NCBI GenBank assembly: GCA_964450435.1 | Contig: CAYVCX010000007.1 | Span: 18,491 to 82,490, forward strand | DNA length: 64,000 nt | DNA from: SKLM01 sp964450435 | GTDB taxonomy: Bacteria; Chloroflexota; Anaerolineae; B4-G1 | Direction of reading: 5' to 3' | In this document: positions 52,788 to 60,723 of the stretch, piece after piece | Layout: each line of letters starts with the position of its first letter | Numbering within the stretch: the first letter of the stretch is position 1 | Program-made: the position numbers and the translations under genes | Notes under the pieces: generated by a model | The model's database searches: none | What the model was told of the DNA's origin: nothing | The model's input: only the letters and a program-made list of their open reading frames with translations

Positions 52788-53093
52788 ACTGTCTCCTTGT
52801 AAGAACCCCTGTCACGCCGCACGATTGCTGGGACGAGGAAGCCCTCGCGGCCCGTGCTGGGTGCTCACTAGGCGCCCCAGCCGGGGTTGCACGACCTTGC
52901 CGTGTCGAGCACGCCCAGCGGGAACAAACGCTCCGGTTGCCGCCTCATGTCCCGTTGATCGGACCAGACCCACGTTGATTCTAGCACAGATACTGGGGCC
53001 GAGCCGCTGCCCTGCGTTGGAGCCGGCGTTGGCTTCGGTTGAGTAAGGTTGGAATACCGTTGGAATCCAGCTCGACCACAAACTGGAACGGCG
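52788..53093. other. Intergenic region upstream of korA, 306 bp
   Basis: No gene. A minus-strand TAGAAT near 52979 is the only promoter-like hexamer; no -35 at suitable distance. Confidence 0.35.
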
Positions 53094-53450
53094 TCAGAGC
53101 GTTACGATCTGATAGCCATCCTTCATATATCGCATCAGGCTCACGTGACCGGAGGCATCATACACCAAGCGTAACCCCTCTTCAGCAGCCACCTCCACAG
53201 CCTGGGCCTGCACGGCGCAGGCCTTACAAACCGCGTCGATCAAGCCCATGTCCTTGACCTTGCTGTAGAGCCGATGCCGCCCGTGAGCTGGATCGGACAG
53301 CTCGAGCAACCAGTGGGGAGACTCACCCTCCAGGACGATATTGGCATCACCCCCGCGTGTGGTCACGTCCAGAGCCCAGAGGAATGCGTGGACCATGCGG
53401 CAGGGCATGTCCAAGCCGCCCATCAAGACAAAGGTGACCTTCTCGTTCAT
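53094..53450 (-). CDS. DsrE-family protein
   Basis: 118 residues, DsrE/DsrF-like alpha/beta fold: KVTFVLMGGLDMPCRMVHAF, then NIVLEGESPHWLLEL and a Cys pair region VCKACAVQAQAVEVAAEEG. DsrE proteins move persulfide sulfur or act as small regulators; the Cys in VCKACA is in the usual sulfur-carrier position. The ATG overlaps the nitroreductase stop by four bases. Confidence 0.85.
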   Translation of the reverse strand: MNEKVTFVLMGGLDMPCRMVHAFLWALDVTTRGGDANIVLEGESPHWLLELSDPAHGRHRLYSKVKDMGLIDAVCKACAVQAQAVEVAAEEGLRLVYDASGHVSLMRYMKDGYQIVTL

Positions 53451-54178
53451 TCGGGTCTCCCCACCACCGTCATATAGATGGTACTTTCCGAGATGCCATC
53501 TACACCGAGCAGGTCATTCACCTCTTCGTCATACAGAGCGGCGATCTGACAGCTGCCCAGACCCAGCGCCACCGCAGCCAGCGCGGTGTTCTGGGCGATG
53601 TGCCCGGCATCCAGGTAGACATAGCGGTAGGCGCGCTGCCCGTACTTCCACTTGGAGCGCTCGAAGACCGCCGTCCAAGCAAAGACAACGCTCGCCTGCG
53701 CTGCCATCCGCTGATCGAGCGCGGCGCCGGCGATCTCGGTCCGGAAGTCCCCACGCCCCAGCTGCTCAAGCTGATGATGCTCCACATCGTAGTGATAGAC
53801 CCCGGCTTCTACGCCCTGCACATCGTGGATGACCAGATACGTCTCGACGGGATACAAGGCACCGGCCGAGGGCGCGGCGCGCAACCCAACGTCACGGCGT
53901 TGCTGTGTAATGCCCTGGGCGGCCCAAAGCAACTGGGAGAGATCCGTCTCCTTCAACGGGACATCGCGGAAGCGGCGCTCACTGCGCCGCTGCTGCACCA
54001 CCTCCCAGAGGGGTGCACCCCCCCGGATGACCGGGTCGCTGAGAGGGATCTTGTGCGCCTCGGGGTATCGTTTGTACGTGGGCGGCTTGCTGGCCCAATC
54101 GAGGCGGCCACCCCGAAGCTCACCCCGCTGGTACTTCGTCCGCTCCTGAAACCTGTCTCCAATGTCTTGATCTGCCAT
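53447..54178 (-). CDS. SagB/ThcOx-type nitroreductase
   Basis: 243 residues. FMN-binding nitroreductase fold, SagB subgroup: VVQQRRSERRFRDVPLKETD, LRAAPSAGALYPVETYLVIH, then GHIAQNTALAAVALGLGSC. SagB-type enzymes dehydrogenate azoline rings in peptide maturation, but stand-alone members as here (no precursor or cyclodehydratase nearby) probably reduce small molecules. Coupled with the DsrE gene. Confidence 0.9.
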   Translation of the reverse strand: MADQDIGDRFQERTKYQRGELRGGRLDWASKPPTYKRYPEAHKIPLSDPVIRGGAPLWEVVQQRRSERRFRDVPLKETDLSQLLWAAQGITQQRRDVGLRAAPSAGALYPVETYLVIHDVQGVEAGVYHYDVEHHQLEQLGRGDFRTEIAGAALDQRMAAQASVVFAWTAVFERSKWKYGQRAYRYVYLDAGHIAQNTALAAVALGLGSCQIAALYDEEVNDLLGVDGISESTIYMTVVGRPE

Positions 54179-54189
54179 AGGACGCTCCC

Positions 54190-54630
54190 TTACCCTTCGA
54201 GCGCAGCTAGCTGGGCCTTCATCCAGCGAGAATGCTCGATCTCATCGTTCAGGTGCTCCTGGAGCATGTCGAGGGTCTGTTCATCATCCATAATCTCCGC
54301 GATCTCCGCCGCGTAGTCCTTGATGGCCTGCTGTTCCTCAGCTAGCTCCAGGCGGAGCATCTCGGCAGTGGAGGCTTGCGCCGTCGCGACACCAGCGGCT
54401 CGCCCGACGACGGTCTGCGCTCCCCCGGGCTCGGCCGCCGTCCCGCCCAGCGCTCTGATGCGCTCGGCCAGATCCCGGGCGTGGCGCTGCTCGACTTGCA
54501 TAATGGCCCTCACGCCACCGGCAATGGATGCCTCGGGAATGGCGCTGGCGTGAGCGCTGTACATCTCCACTGCGCTCAGTTCGGCGCTGAGGTTGTCGTT
54601 CAGCGCCATGATAATCTCCTGGCGGTTCAT
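54190..54630 (-). CDS. Ferritin-like/rubrerythrin-type diiron protein
   Basis: 146 residues, four-helix bundle: LNDNLSAELSAVEMYSAHAS (Glu), VEQRHARDLAERI (ExxH), ELAEEQQAIKDYAAEIAEIM and LNDEIEHSRWM (second ExxH). This matches the diiron ligand pattern of bacterioferritin/DPS-like proteins. Probably iron storage or peroxide removal. Confidence 0.85.
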   Translation of the reverse strand: MNRQEIIMALNDNLSAELSAVEMYSAHASAIPEASIAGGVRAIMQVEQRHARDLAERIRALGGTAAEPGGAQTVVGRAAGVATAQASTAEMLRLELAEEQQAIKDYAAEIAEIMDDEQTLDMLQEHLNDEIEHSRWMKAQLAALEG

Positions 54631-54650
54631 AGCCTACCCCCTTGTGATCC

Positions 54651-55103
54651 TCACACCTGTTGCTCCCGGACCATCAACACCGGGATGTCTGATCGGCGCT
54701 GCACTTTAGCGGTCACGTTCCCCTGCAACCAGCGGCTGACCAGGGAGCGACGCTGGTTGGGCAGCACAATCAGGTCGCTATCTGTCTCCGCAGCGTGCGC
54801 GACGATAGCCTCGTCCTCCGCCTGGTCGCTGACCAGCACCACCCCTTGCGCATCCACACCCTCACCGCGCAGCACCGCCGTCAGTCGATGCACGTATTCC
54901 TCGGCAGCCGCCTTGCTCTTGGCACCCACGGAGCCCTCCTCGATCTGGATGCGCTTCATGACGTACTCCTCGGCAGGCACCACGGTGATAACACGCAGCA
55001 GCGTGAGCTGTGCGCCCCCCTGGACAGCCAACTCAGCGGCGTGTTTTAGGTGAGCTGCCGGGCCCCCCTCCCTTTCCAGCGGGACCAGAATGCGCTGATA
55101 CAT
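54651..55103 (-). CDS. Universal stress protein (UspA family)
   Basis: 150 residues, single Usp domain: MYQRILVPLEREGGPAAHLK, AETDSDLIVLPNQRRSLVSRWLQGNVTAKV (ATP-binding type G-x2-G-x9-G is only partly kept: LQGN) and DIPVLMVRE. AGGAGG precedes the ATG. Part of the stress block. Confidence 0.9.
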   Translation of the reverse strand: MYQRILVPLEREGGPAAHLKHAAELAVQGGAQLTLLRVITVVPAEEYVMKRIQIEEGSVGAKSKAAAEEYVHRLTAVLRGEGVDAQGVVLVSDQAEDEAIVAHAAETDSDLIVLPNQRRSLVSRWLQGNVTAKVQRRSDIPVLMVREQQV

Positions 55104-55265
55104 GGTGTCCTCCTACGGAGTGCACCCGCGGAGCGCCGTAATACGGCAACCGCACATCGGCAACCAGAGCTTCCCGGACCGCCGACGAGCGCACGTGTGC
55201 GAGTTGCTTCTGACGAGCGGGAGCGAGATTCTTCGTCGCTCCGCTCCCCTGAAAGAACCAACTAC
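55104..55265. other. Intergenic segment between the USP gene and the repeat
   Basis: 162 bp with no recognisable signal. Confidence 0.4.
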
Positions 55266-55416
55266 AGACCCTAAAGGTTTCAGAAAATCAAGCTAGCACT
55301 CAAATACCTTCAGCAACATGGCGTCAGCATCCAAATAAATCAAGCAGACCCTTGAAAACCCTTAGGGTCTTTGCCGGCGCCCACCTTCTTTCGGTAGATC
55401 CAATGCGGTTGTCGTG
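55266..55416. repeat. MITE-like palindromic repeat after the ferritin-like gene
   Basis: Contains inverted arms AGACCCTAAAGGTTTCAG (55266-55283) and TGAAAACCCTTAGGGTCT (55353-55370, four differences), and a local hairpin AGACCCT (55346-55352)/AGGGTCT (55364-55370). An AT-rich centre and a tail ending TGCGGTTGTCGTGTTAG follow. The same tail motif ends the element in the aldehyde dehydrogenase gene (44363-44380) and, at 17 of 19 bases, appears at 4417-4435. The tail supplies the stop codon of the ferritin-like gene. It may double as that gene's terminator. Confidence 0.55.
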
Positions 55417-55938
55417 TTAGAACGGGGCGAAGCCCTGGTCCATCTTGAACTGCTCGGCGAAGATCCGGTACTCCCGTTCGAGAACGCGCTGATGATTTCG
55501 CTCCCAATCAGCCAGATCCCGGTACATTGCCCTTCCCACTGGATCTTCCATCTCGCGGGCCGCCTTGGTATAGAACTCGACGGCGTTCTTCTCGATGAGA
55601 TAGGCCATGCGCAGGGCCGAGAGCTCTGACGTGTAATCGTGAACGCCTTCCTCCAGGCGCTCTCGGGAGAAAATGGGTTCGTCGCCGGTGAAAGCGCTCT
55701 CGGCCGGCCACTCTTCGTCGGCCACAGCCTTCCACTGACCGCGGCTCTCCAGCGACTCCAGGCGCGTCCGCAGGATCTTCTCGTGAGCGACCTCATCCTC
55801 AGCCAGGCTGGCGAACAGCTCCCTGCCCCGATGATCGCCAGTCTCCTCAGCCGCGCGTCGGTAGAAACGGTAGCCGTTCTGTTCCACCCGGATAGCCATC
55901 TTCAGCGCACCAATGGCTCTCGTCAGACCTTCCTTCAT
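55417..55938 (-). CDS. Ferritin-like/rubrerythrin-family protein
   Basis: 173 residues. Two helical pairs carry the diiron ligands: AIRVEQNGYRFYRRAAEE, LAEDEVAHEKIL (ExxH), then LSALRMAYLIEKNAVEFYTK and DLADWERNHQRVL (ExxxH-like). Acidic linker in the middle. Probable peroxide or iron handling protein, paralogous to the next gene. ATG 55938 is chosen over the overlong frame from 56511. Flanked on both sides by palindromic repeats. Confidence 0.85.
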   Translation of the reverse strand: MKEGLTRAIGALKMAIRVEQNGYRFYRRAAEETGDHRGRELFASLAEDEVAHEKILRTRLESLESRGQWKAVADEEWPAESAFTGDEPIFSRERLEEGVHDYTSELSALRMAYLIEKNAVEFYTKAAREMEDPVGRAMYRDLADWERNHQRVLEREYRIFAEQFKMDQGFAPF

Positions 55939-55968
55939 AGGTCCCCCCCCGATGCTGATGAGATGACA

Positions 55969-56001
55969 AGACCCTCGAGTGCTCGGGACACCTGAGGGTC
56001 T
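55969..56001 (-). terminator. Hairpin AGACCCTC-N17-GAGGGTCT, terminator or repeat
   Basis: A perfect 8-bp stem between the two ferritin-like genes, followed on the minus strand by TTGTC only. The stem sequence belongs to the same AGACCCT/AGGGTCT type as the repeat at 55266-55416, so it may be a short relative of that family. Confidence 0.45.
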
Positions 56002-56011
56002 CCAAGCAACA

Positions 56012-56566
56012 TCACCCGGTGAAAAAGGGATACTCCTCGCTGTCCCACCAGGTCTGGTTCTCACCCAGGTACTCGCGGGTGTTATAGAGGAGCTCGTAGT
56101 GACGCTCCTCCTGGCCGACCAGGAACTCGTAGGCCTCGCGAGCCCGCTCATCGTCGGTCTGCGCCGCTCCCCGGGCGTAGAGTGCCCGGGTGATGTCCTC
56201 GGTCTCGAGCCCGAAATCGATGGCAGCGAGGTCGCTCTGCAACGAGACCTCGCGATCGGTGGTGAAGACGGGCAGCTGGTACTCCTGGGGTGGTTCCTGG
56301 CCCGGGAGCTGGGGCTCCGAGGGCTCCAGATCGAAGGGCTGACCCATCGCCTCCTCGTAGGGAAGCCAATCGCCCTCGGCCTCCAGCGCCTGATACTGGG
56401 CCAGAAGCAACTTGAGGTGATCCACCTCCTGGCTGGCCAGATCCCGGAACATCGCTGCGCCGCGCTCGTCAGAAGCTCGCTCAGCGGCCTGCATGTAGAA
56501 CTTGTATCCATCTCGCTCGAGGCTCATACCTCGTCGAAGAACGCCCTGGGGTGAATTCCAGTCCAT
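56012..56566 (-). CDS. Ferritin-like/rubrerythrin-family protein
   Basis: 184 residues. LRRGMSLERDGYKFYMQAAE, DLASQEVDHLKLLLAQYQAL, SDLAAIDFGLETEDITRALY and FLVGQEERHYELL give the four ligand helices. A Pro/Glu-rich linker (about 75-110) separates the halves. Similar in layout to 55417-55938; the two are likely ancient duplicates. AGGAGG precedes the ATG. Confidence 0.85.
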   Translation of the reverse strand: MDWNSPQGVLRRGMSLERDGYKFYMQAAERASDERGAAMFRDLASQEVDHLKLLLAQYQALEAEGDWLPYEEAMGQPFDLEPSEPQLPGQEPPQEYQLPVFTTDREVSLQSDLAAIDFGLETEDITRALYARGAAQTDDERAREAYEFLVGQEERHYELLYNTREYLGENQTWWDSEEYPFFTG

Positions 56567-56688
56567 CTGATCCTCCTAATCCTGTTCGCTTGTCTATCGT
56601 CCATTACACACCGGCACGTACCTCTCCGCCCACGCCGCTGTGGCGTCCATTCCTGAAGAACACGTGCATCGCATCCGCTCTCCGTACC

Positions 56689-57183
56689 TCACCAGCCGGC
56701 CGTTTCCGGCCCGCCCTTGAACGGGCCGACCACGTCGTGGGTGATCCACCCACCGTAGAATTTGCCGGGCTGGGGCGTGACGCGCTCCCCATCGACGTAG
56801 CACCCATCCATGGGGCCGGGGTAGAAAGCGACGTAATCCCGGATCGATTCGAAGGCTGGGCGTGGATCACGGTACGTCCACGCTGCACGTTGGGCCGTCT
56901 TCCCGCTCACGGCGACGCTGTAATAGCTGGCCTCCCCCTTCCACTCGCACCAACTCGAGCCAGGTGCCTGAACCAGATAGGCCATCTGAACGTCTTCGGG
57001 CGGGACGTAGTAGACGGGAGGATGACTGGTCTCCAATACGCGCCGGGCCCGGCGCGTGTCGGCGATGGTCACCCCGTTGAAGACCACGCGGACGTGCTTG
57101 CCTGTCTTCTCCACCCGAGGCGGGCGAGGGTAATCCCACACAGATTCCTGCGCGGGCCCCGGCTCAACGCGCAGCGGACCCAT
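56689..57183 (-). CDS. DUF427 protein
   Basis: 164 residues. RVVFNGVTIADTRRARRVLE, PPVYYVPPEDVQM, CEWKGEASYYSVAV and PFKGG are the DUF427 features (a beta-barrel fold). Biochemical role unknown. Confidence 0.9.
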   Translation of the reverse strand: MGPLRVEPGPAQESVWDYPRPPRVEKTGKHVRVVFNGVTIADTRRARRVLETSHPPVYYVPPEDVQMAYLVQAPGSSWCEWKGEASYYSVAVSGKTAQRAAWTYRDPRPAFESIRDYVAFYPGPMDGCYVDGERVTPQPGKFYGGWITHDVVGPFKGGPETAGW

Positions 57184-57230
57184 TCGTGGCCTCCTTCAAT
57201 CTCTGCTCAGCGCCGAAATTTCAGCCAGCA

Positions 57231-57440
57231 TCAGTCGCCGACAGCAAAGCCGATGCTGATCGTGACCTGCCACTGCGCGATCTCGCCCCCGTCGATTCGC
57301 CCGCGGGTATCCACGACCTCGAACCAGCTCATGTTCCGGACCGTCTTTGCGGACCTGGCTACAGCGTTCTGGATGGCATCCTCCAGGCTCGCTGAGGACG
57401 TACCGACGACCTCCACCTTCTTGTACACCTTGTCAGTCAT
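57231..57440 (-). CDS. Dodecin
   Basis: 69 residues. VYKKVEVVGTSSASLEDAIQ, then AKTVRNMSWFEVVDTRGRID (Trp stacking on flavin) and the closing VTISIGF strand. Dodecins form dodecameric flavin-storage shells in the cytosol. AGGAGG precedes the ATG. Confidence 0.95.
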   Translation of the reverse strand: MTDKVYKKVEVVGTSSASLEDAIQNAVARSAKTVRNMSWFEVVDTRGRIDGGEIAQWQVTISIGFAVGD

Positions 57441-57507
57441 GATGAGACCTCCTTGAAAACTCTGACGAGCCGTATCCCGTCACTCCCTGAAACGACGCGC
57501 CCCGGGC

Positions 57508-58770
57508 TCAGGGGAAGATACCCCGTCCCGTGTAGACTTTCTCCAGACGGCCGAGCGCTACGATGTAGGCTGCCGTCCGCCAACCGACGTTAAACCTGTT
57601 CGCCGCCTCGTGGACTCTCTCATAGGCATCGATCATAATCTTGTGGAGCTTGGCATCCACCTGATCCAGATCCCAGAATTCACTGCGCTTGTTCTGGAGC
57701 CATTCGAAGTAGCTGACAATCACCCCTCCCGCATTGCAGAGGATATCTGGCAACACCTCCATGCTCCGGTCCTGCAGGATCTGTCCGCCTGCCAAGTTTG
57801 TCGGACCATTGGCACCCTCCGCTACCAGCTGGACGTTGAGCAGAGGTGCTGTCTCCGCGGTTATCTGATTCTCCAGTGCGGCCGGTATAAAGACATCCGC
57901 CTCTGTGCTCATGAACGTCTGGTGGTCCACGTCGGAACCGTGCGGATAGCCAGCGATCACCCCGTGAGACACGACGTACTCGGCCAGTTCGTCAGGATCA
58001 ATGCCCTCCCGATTGACGATTGCGCCGCTGACATCCTCAACCGCCACGAGTTTCAGCCCCAGAGGCTTCAGCAGGCGCGCCGCCCAAGAACCGACATTGC
58101 CGAAGCCCTGGACGAAGTACGTAGCTCGCTCCAGGTCGAAGTCGCGGTCCTCAGCCCATCTCCGGATGAGGAAGGCAATGCCCTGCCCCGTGGCCTTATC
58201 GCGCCCGACACTGCCACCCAACTCTACCGGCTTACCTGTCACCACGTGTAAGGCCCGGTTTCGCTCTTGAGGACGCAGGGTGGAGAGATAGGTATCCAGG
58301 ATCCAGGCCATGATCTGGGGATTGGTGTTCACGTCCGGTGCGGGAATATCGTAATCAGGTCCGATATTGCTGCCCAGGGCAAAGGTGAAACGGCGGGTGA
58401 TACGCTCTAACTCCCCCAGGGAGTAGTCCGCCGGGTCGAACTGGACGCCCCCTTTCGCCCCTCCCATAGGGATGTTGGCTATCGCCGTCTTCCACGTCAT
58501 CCAGGCCGCAAGCGCTCGCACTTCGTCCACATCAACGGCCGGATGGTAGCGGAGGCCACCCTTGAAGGGACCGAGGGCGTTATTGTGCTGAACTCGATAT
58601 CCCGTGAACATCTCGATCCGGTCATCGTCCATCTTCACCGGGAAGTTGACCGTGACCTCATTCATCGATTCCCGAAGAATCTTGCGGACATCCGGATTGA
58701 GGTCAACTAAGTCGGCGGCCTCGCCGAAACGCCGGGTCACCATCTCGTAAACACTGGCCTTCTCCGTCAT
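57508..58770 (-). CDS. gdhA: Glutamate dehydrogenase
   Basis: 420 residues, hexameric GDH-I type. MFTGYRVQHNNALGPFKGGL, PMGGAKGGVQFDPADYSLGE (catalytic Lys), PAPDVNTNPQIMAWILD, QGFGNVGSWAARLL (nucleotide fold) and VAEGANGPT. Interconverts glutamate and 2-oxoglutarate plus ammonia, feeding the 2-oxoacid oxidoreductase. ATG 58770 replaces an eight-codon extension. Confidence 0.97.
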   Translation of the reverse strand: MTEKASVYEMVTRRFGEAADLVDLNPDVRKILRESMNEVTVNFPVKMDDDRIEMFTGYRVQHNNALGPFKGGLRYHPAVDVDEVRALAAWMTWKTAIANIPMGGAKGGVQFDPADYSLGELERITRRFTFALGSNIGPDYDIPAPDVNTNPQIMAWILDTYLSTLRPQERNRALHVVTGKPVELGGSVGRDKATGQGIAFLIRRWAEDRDFDLERATYFVQGFGNVGSWAARLLKPLGLKLVAVEDVSGAIVNREGIDPDELAEYVVSHGVIAGYPHGSDVDHQTFMSTEADVFIPAALENQITAETAPLLNVQLVAEGANGPTNLAGGQILQDRSMEVLPDILCNAGGVIVSYFEWLQNKRSEFWDLDQVDAKLHKIMIDAYERVHEAANRFNVGWRTAAYIVALGRLEKVYTGRGIFP

Positions 58771-58812
58771 CCTGTCTTCCCTTCCGTGTCCCACCGGGCA
58801 CTACGTGGCTGG

Positions 58813-59382
58813 CTACGGCCTCACCCTGGAGCTGTGACGTTTGCGGAATCTCGCGACCTTCGGGGCGATCACGGCGCGGCAGTAGGCCTGCCCTGGATTC
58901 CGCTCGAAGTATTCCTGGTGGTGTGTCTCGGCCGCATAGAACGCTTCACGGGGTTTGACCTCGGTCACAATCGGTCTGTCCCAGATTCCCTCCTCGTTCA
59001 GCCGGGTGATCATCTTCTCGGCGATCGCCCTCTGCCGAGGGTCATGGTAGAAGATCACTGAACGATACTGCGGGCCGATATCGGCCCCTTGTCGATCCAG
59101 CGTCGTGGGATCGTGGACGTCAAAGAACACCTCAAGAATCTCTCGATACGAGATAACCTGCGGATCGAAGGTGATCTGCACCACCTCCGCGTGCCCTGTC
59201 CTTCCCGTACAAACTTGCTCGTAGGAGGGGTTCGGCACCGCACCTCCTGAATACCCCGAGACGACGTCCCTGACGCCGCGGATGTCGTCGAAGACGGCCT
59301 CCAGACACCAGAAACACCCGCCTCCCAGCGTCGCAACCTCTAAATCGGCTGAATCTGGCATTCGTTGTTCCTCTTGACTCAC
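58813..59382 (-). CDS. msrA: Peptide-methionine (S)-S-oxide reductase
   Basis: 189 residues. GGGCFWCLEAVFDDIRGV holds the catalytic Cys; VVSGYSGGAVPNPSYEQVC and HHQEYFERNPGQAYC are family motifs. Repairs oxidised Met. GTG 59382 lies two bases past the stop of the broken nitroreductase and behind AGAGGG; ATG 59361 (behind AGAGGA) is equally possible, giving 182 residues. The IS insertion upstream may have separated it from its promoter. Confidence 0.93.
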   Translation of the reverse strand: MSQEEQRMPDSADLEVATLGGGCFWCLEAVFDDIRGVRDVVSGYSGGAVPNPSYEQVCTGRTGHAEVVQITFDPQVISYREILEVFFDVHDPTTLDRQGADIGPQYRSVIFYHDPRQRAIAEKMITRLNEEGIWDRPIVTEVKPREAFYAAETHHQEYFERNPGQAYCRAVIAPKVARFRKRHSSRVRP

Positions 59383-59383
59383 C

Positions 59384-59518
59384 CTAGAACCCTCTTTCTG
59401 TCTGTTCTTCTTGAATCACGTGCGGGATGCGGAAGCCACACGCCTCGAGCTGCCCGGTCAGTTCTCGAGCTGACGGATGCCACTGCCCGGCCTTCCGCGA
59501 GATGTGCTCAGTCCAGCT
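59384..59518 (-). pseudogene. C-terminal fragment of the interrupted nitroreductase
   Basis: 44 codons and TAG in one frame (SWTEHISRKAGQWHPSAREL, then a Gly/Arg tail). The SWTEHISRK ending is typical of nitroreductases related to NfsA/flavin reductases. Joined to 61878-61213 it continues codon for codon after TAC, giving a 266-residue protein. Separated by the IS at 59519-61212. Confidence 0.9.
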
Positions 59519-59526
59519 TTGACACT

Positions 59527-59547
59527 CTCCCCGATAAATCGGGGGAG
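59527..59547 (-). ncRNA. Right-end hairpin, probable 3' scaffold of the TnpB omega RNA
   Basis: CTCCCCGATAAATCGGGGGAG, a stable hairpin just after the tnpB stop and 8 bases before the right end. In this family, transcripts over the right end form the TnpB guide RNA scaffold, and the flanking DNA supplies the guide. The guide here would begin AGCTGGACTGAG (59518 downward). The 5' limit of the RNA cannot be seen. Confidence 0.5.
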
Positions 59548-59556
59548 ATTCTCGTT

Positions 59557-60723
59557 TCACAGCGATGCGCCTGCTGTTGCAGGTCTTACCTTCGCTCCGC
59601 GAGCGTTTAACGTCTCCATCTGCCCGGCGGCGACGTTCAGATCTAAAAGGCCACGTTCCTTGATGTTTTGGGCAGCGTTGTAGTCTCTATCGACCAAGCG
59701 GCCGCAGCCTTGGCAAAGAAACTTACGATCAGATAGCGAGACTTCGTTCAGTGTACCGCAATGACAGGTTTTGGTAGAAGGAAAGAATCGATCCACCTTC
59801 TGAAAAGCCTTGCCGGCCCAGCGGCACTTATACTCCAACTGGCGCACAAACTCACCCCAACCGGCATCGTACACACTCTTTGCCAAGCGAGTCTGCGCCA
59901 GACTTTCCACATTGAGGTTTTCCACGATTATCGCTTGGTTCTCGCGTACCAATCGTGTACTCAGTTTATGGAGAAAGTCTTGGCGCATATCTCTTACACG
60001 CTCGTGAAGACGTGCAACCCGTTGGCGTTGTTCCTTATGTCGGTTGGACCCTCTTTGTTTGCGCGACAATTTACGCTGTTCACGGGCCAGTTTTCTTTCA
60101 GCGTCTCTAAGGTACTGCGGGGCTTCAACCCGTTCCCCATCCGAGGTGACGATAAAATCGTTGAGTCCCAGGTCGATCCCCATAGTACCATCGGGGGTAG
60201 GTTGAATATCAGGTGGATCAATTGTTACTTCGCAGGTGATAGAGATATACCAGCCACTTGCTTGCCGCTTGATGGTAGCCCGTTTGATCTTCCCTTCGAT
60301 CTCTCGGCTTTTGTAGAAACGCACCCAGCCAACCCTAGGGAGATACACTCTATCTTCTTGCACCTTGACGCCTTGAGGGTAGGTGAACGACTGATGAATA
60401 TGTTTCTTGCTTTTGAACCGTGGATGCCCGTTACGTCCCTCAAAGAAGCTTTGGAAAGCACGATGCAAGTTTTTGATTGGCTCTTGAAGCACTTGCGAGT
60501 GGATGGTCTTGAGCCAGGTTGTGTCAGGCTCACGTTTCAACCTTGTCAAACGGCGCATTTGCTCGTACTGTGAGACACTTTCGCCTGTCTCTTCGTAGAC
60601 GCGCTTGCGTTCGGCAAGGCACTCATTCCATACCCACCGCACGGCCCCTGCAAACTGTCGGAACAACTGCCATTGTTTCTGAGTAGGTTTGAGTTTGAAT
60701 CGGAATGCTTTGTTAATCAGCAT
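59557..60723 (-). CDS. tnpB: TnpB, IS605-family RNA-guided endonuclease
   Basis: 388 residues. N-terminal HTH-like domain (FRFKLKPTQKQWQLFRQFAG), then a RuvC-like nuclease: Asp in MGIDLGLNDFIV, Glu in IIVENLNVESL, Asp in VDRDYNAAQN, so the DED triad is intact. The zinc finger is CHCG ... CQGCG, with one residue missing in the first knuckle (C-x-C instead of C-x2-C), a mild deviation. Its ATG overlaps the tnpA stop by 11 bases. Confidence 0.93.
   Translation of the reverse strand: MLINKAFRFKLKPTQKQWQLFRQFAGAVRWVWNECLAERKRVYEETGESVSQYEQMRRLTRLKREPDTTWLKTIHSQVLQEPIKNLHRAFQSFFEGRNGHPRFKSKKHIHQSFTYPQGVKVQEDRVYLPRVGWVRFYKSREIEGKIKRATIKRQASGWYISITCEVTIDPPDIQPTPDGTMGIDLGLNDFIVTSDGERVEAPQYLRDAERKLAREQRKLSRKQRGSNRHKEQRQRVARLHERVRDMRQDFLHKLSTRLVRENQAIIVENLNVESLAQTRLAKSVYDAGWGEFVRQLEYKCRWAGKAFQKVDRFFPSTKTCHCGTLNEVSLSDRKFLCQGCGRLVDRDYNAAQNIKERGLLDLNVAAGQMETLNARGAKVRPATAGASL

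Noticed and set aside
53447..54178. RiPP biosynthesis cluster around the SagB-type protein
   Set aside because: No precursor peptide, cyclodehydratase or exporter nearby; neighbours are stress proteins.
55939..56511. Upstream extension of the ferritin-like frame at 55417
   Set aside because: Runs antiphase through the neighbouring ferritin-like gene and crosses the hairpin at 55969-56001.
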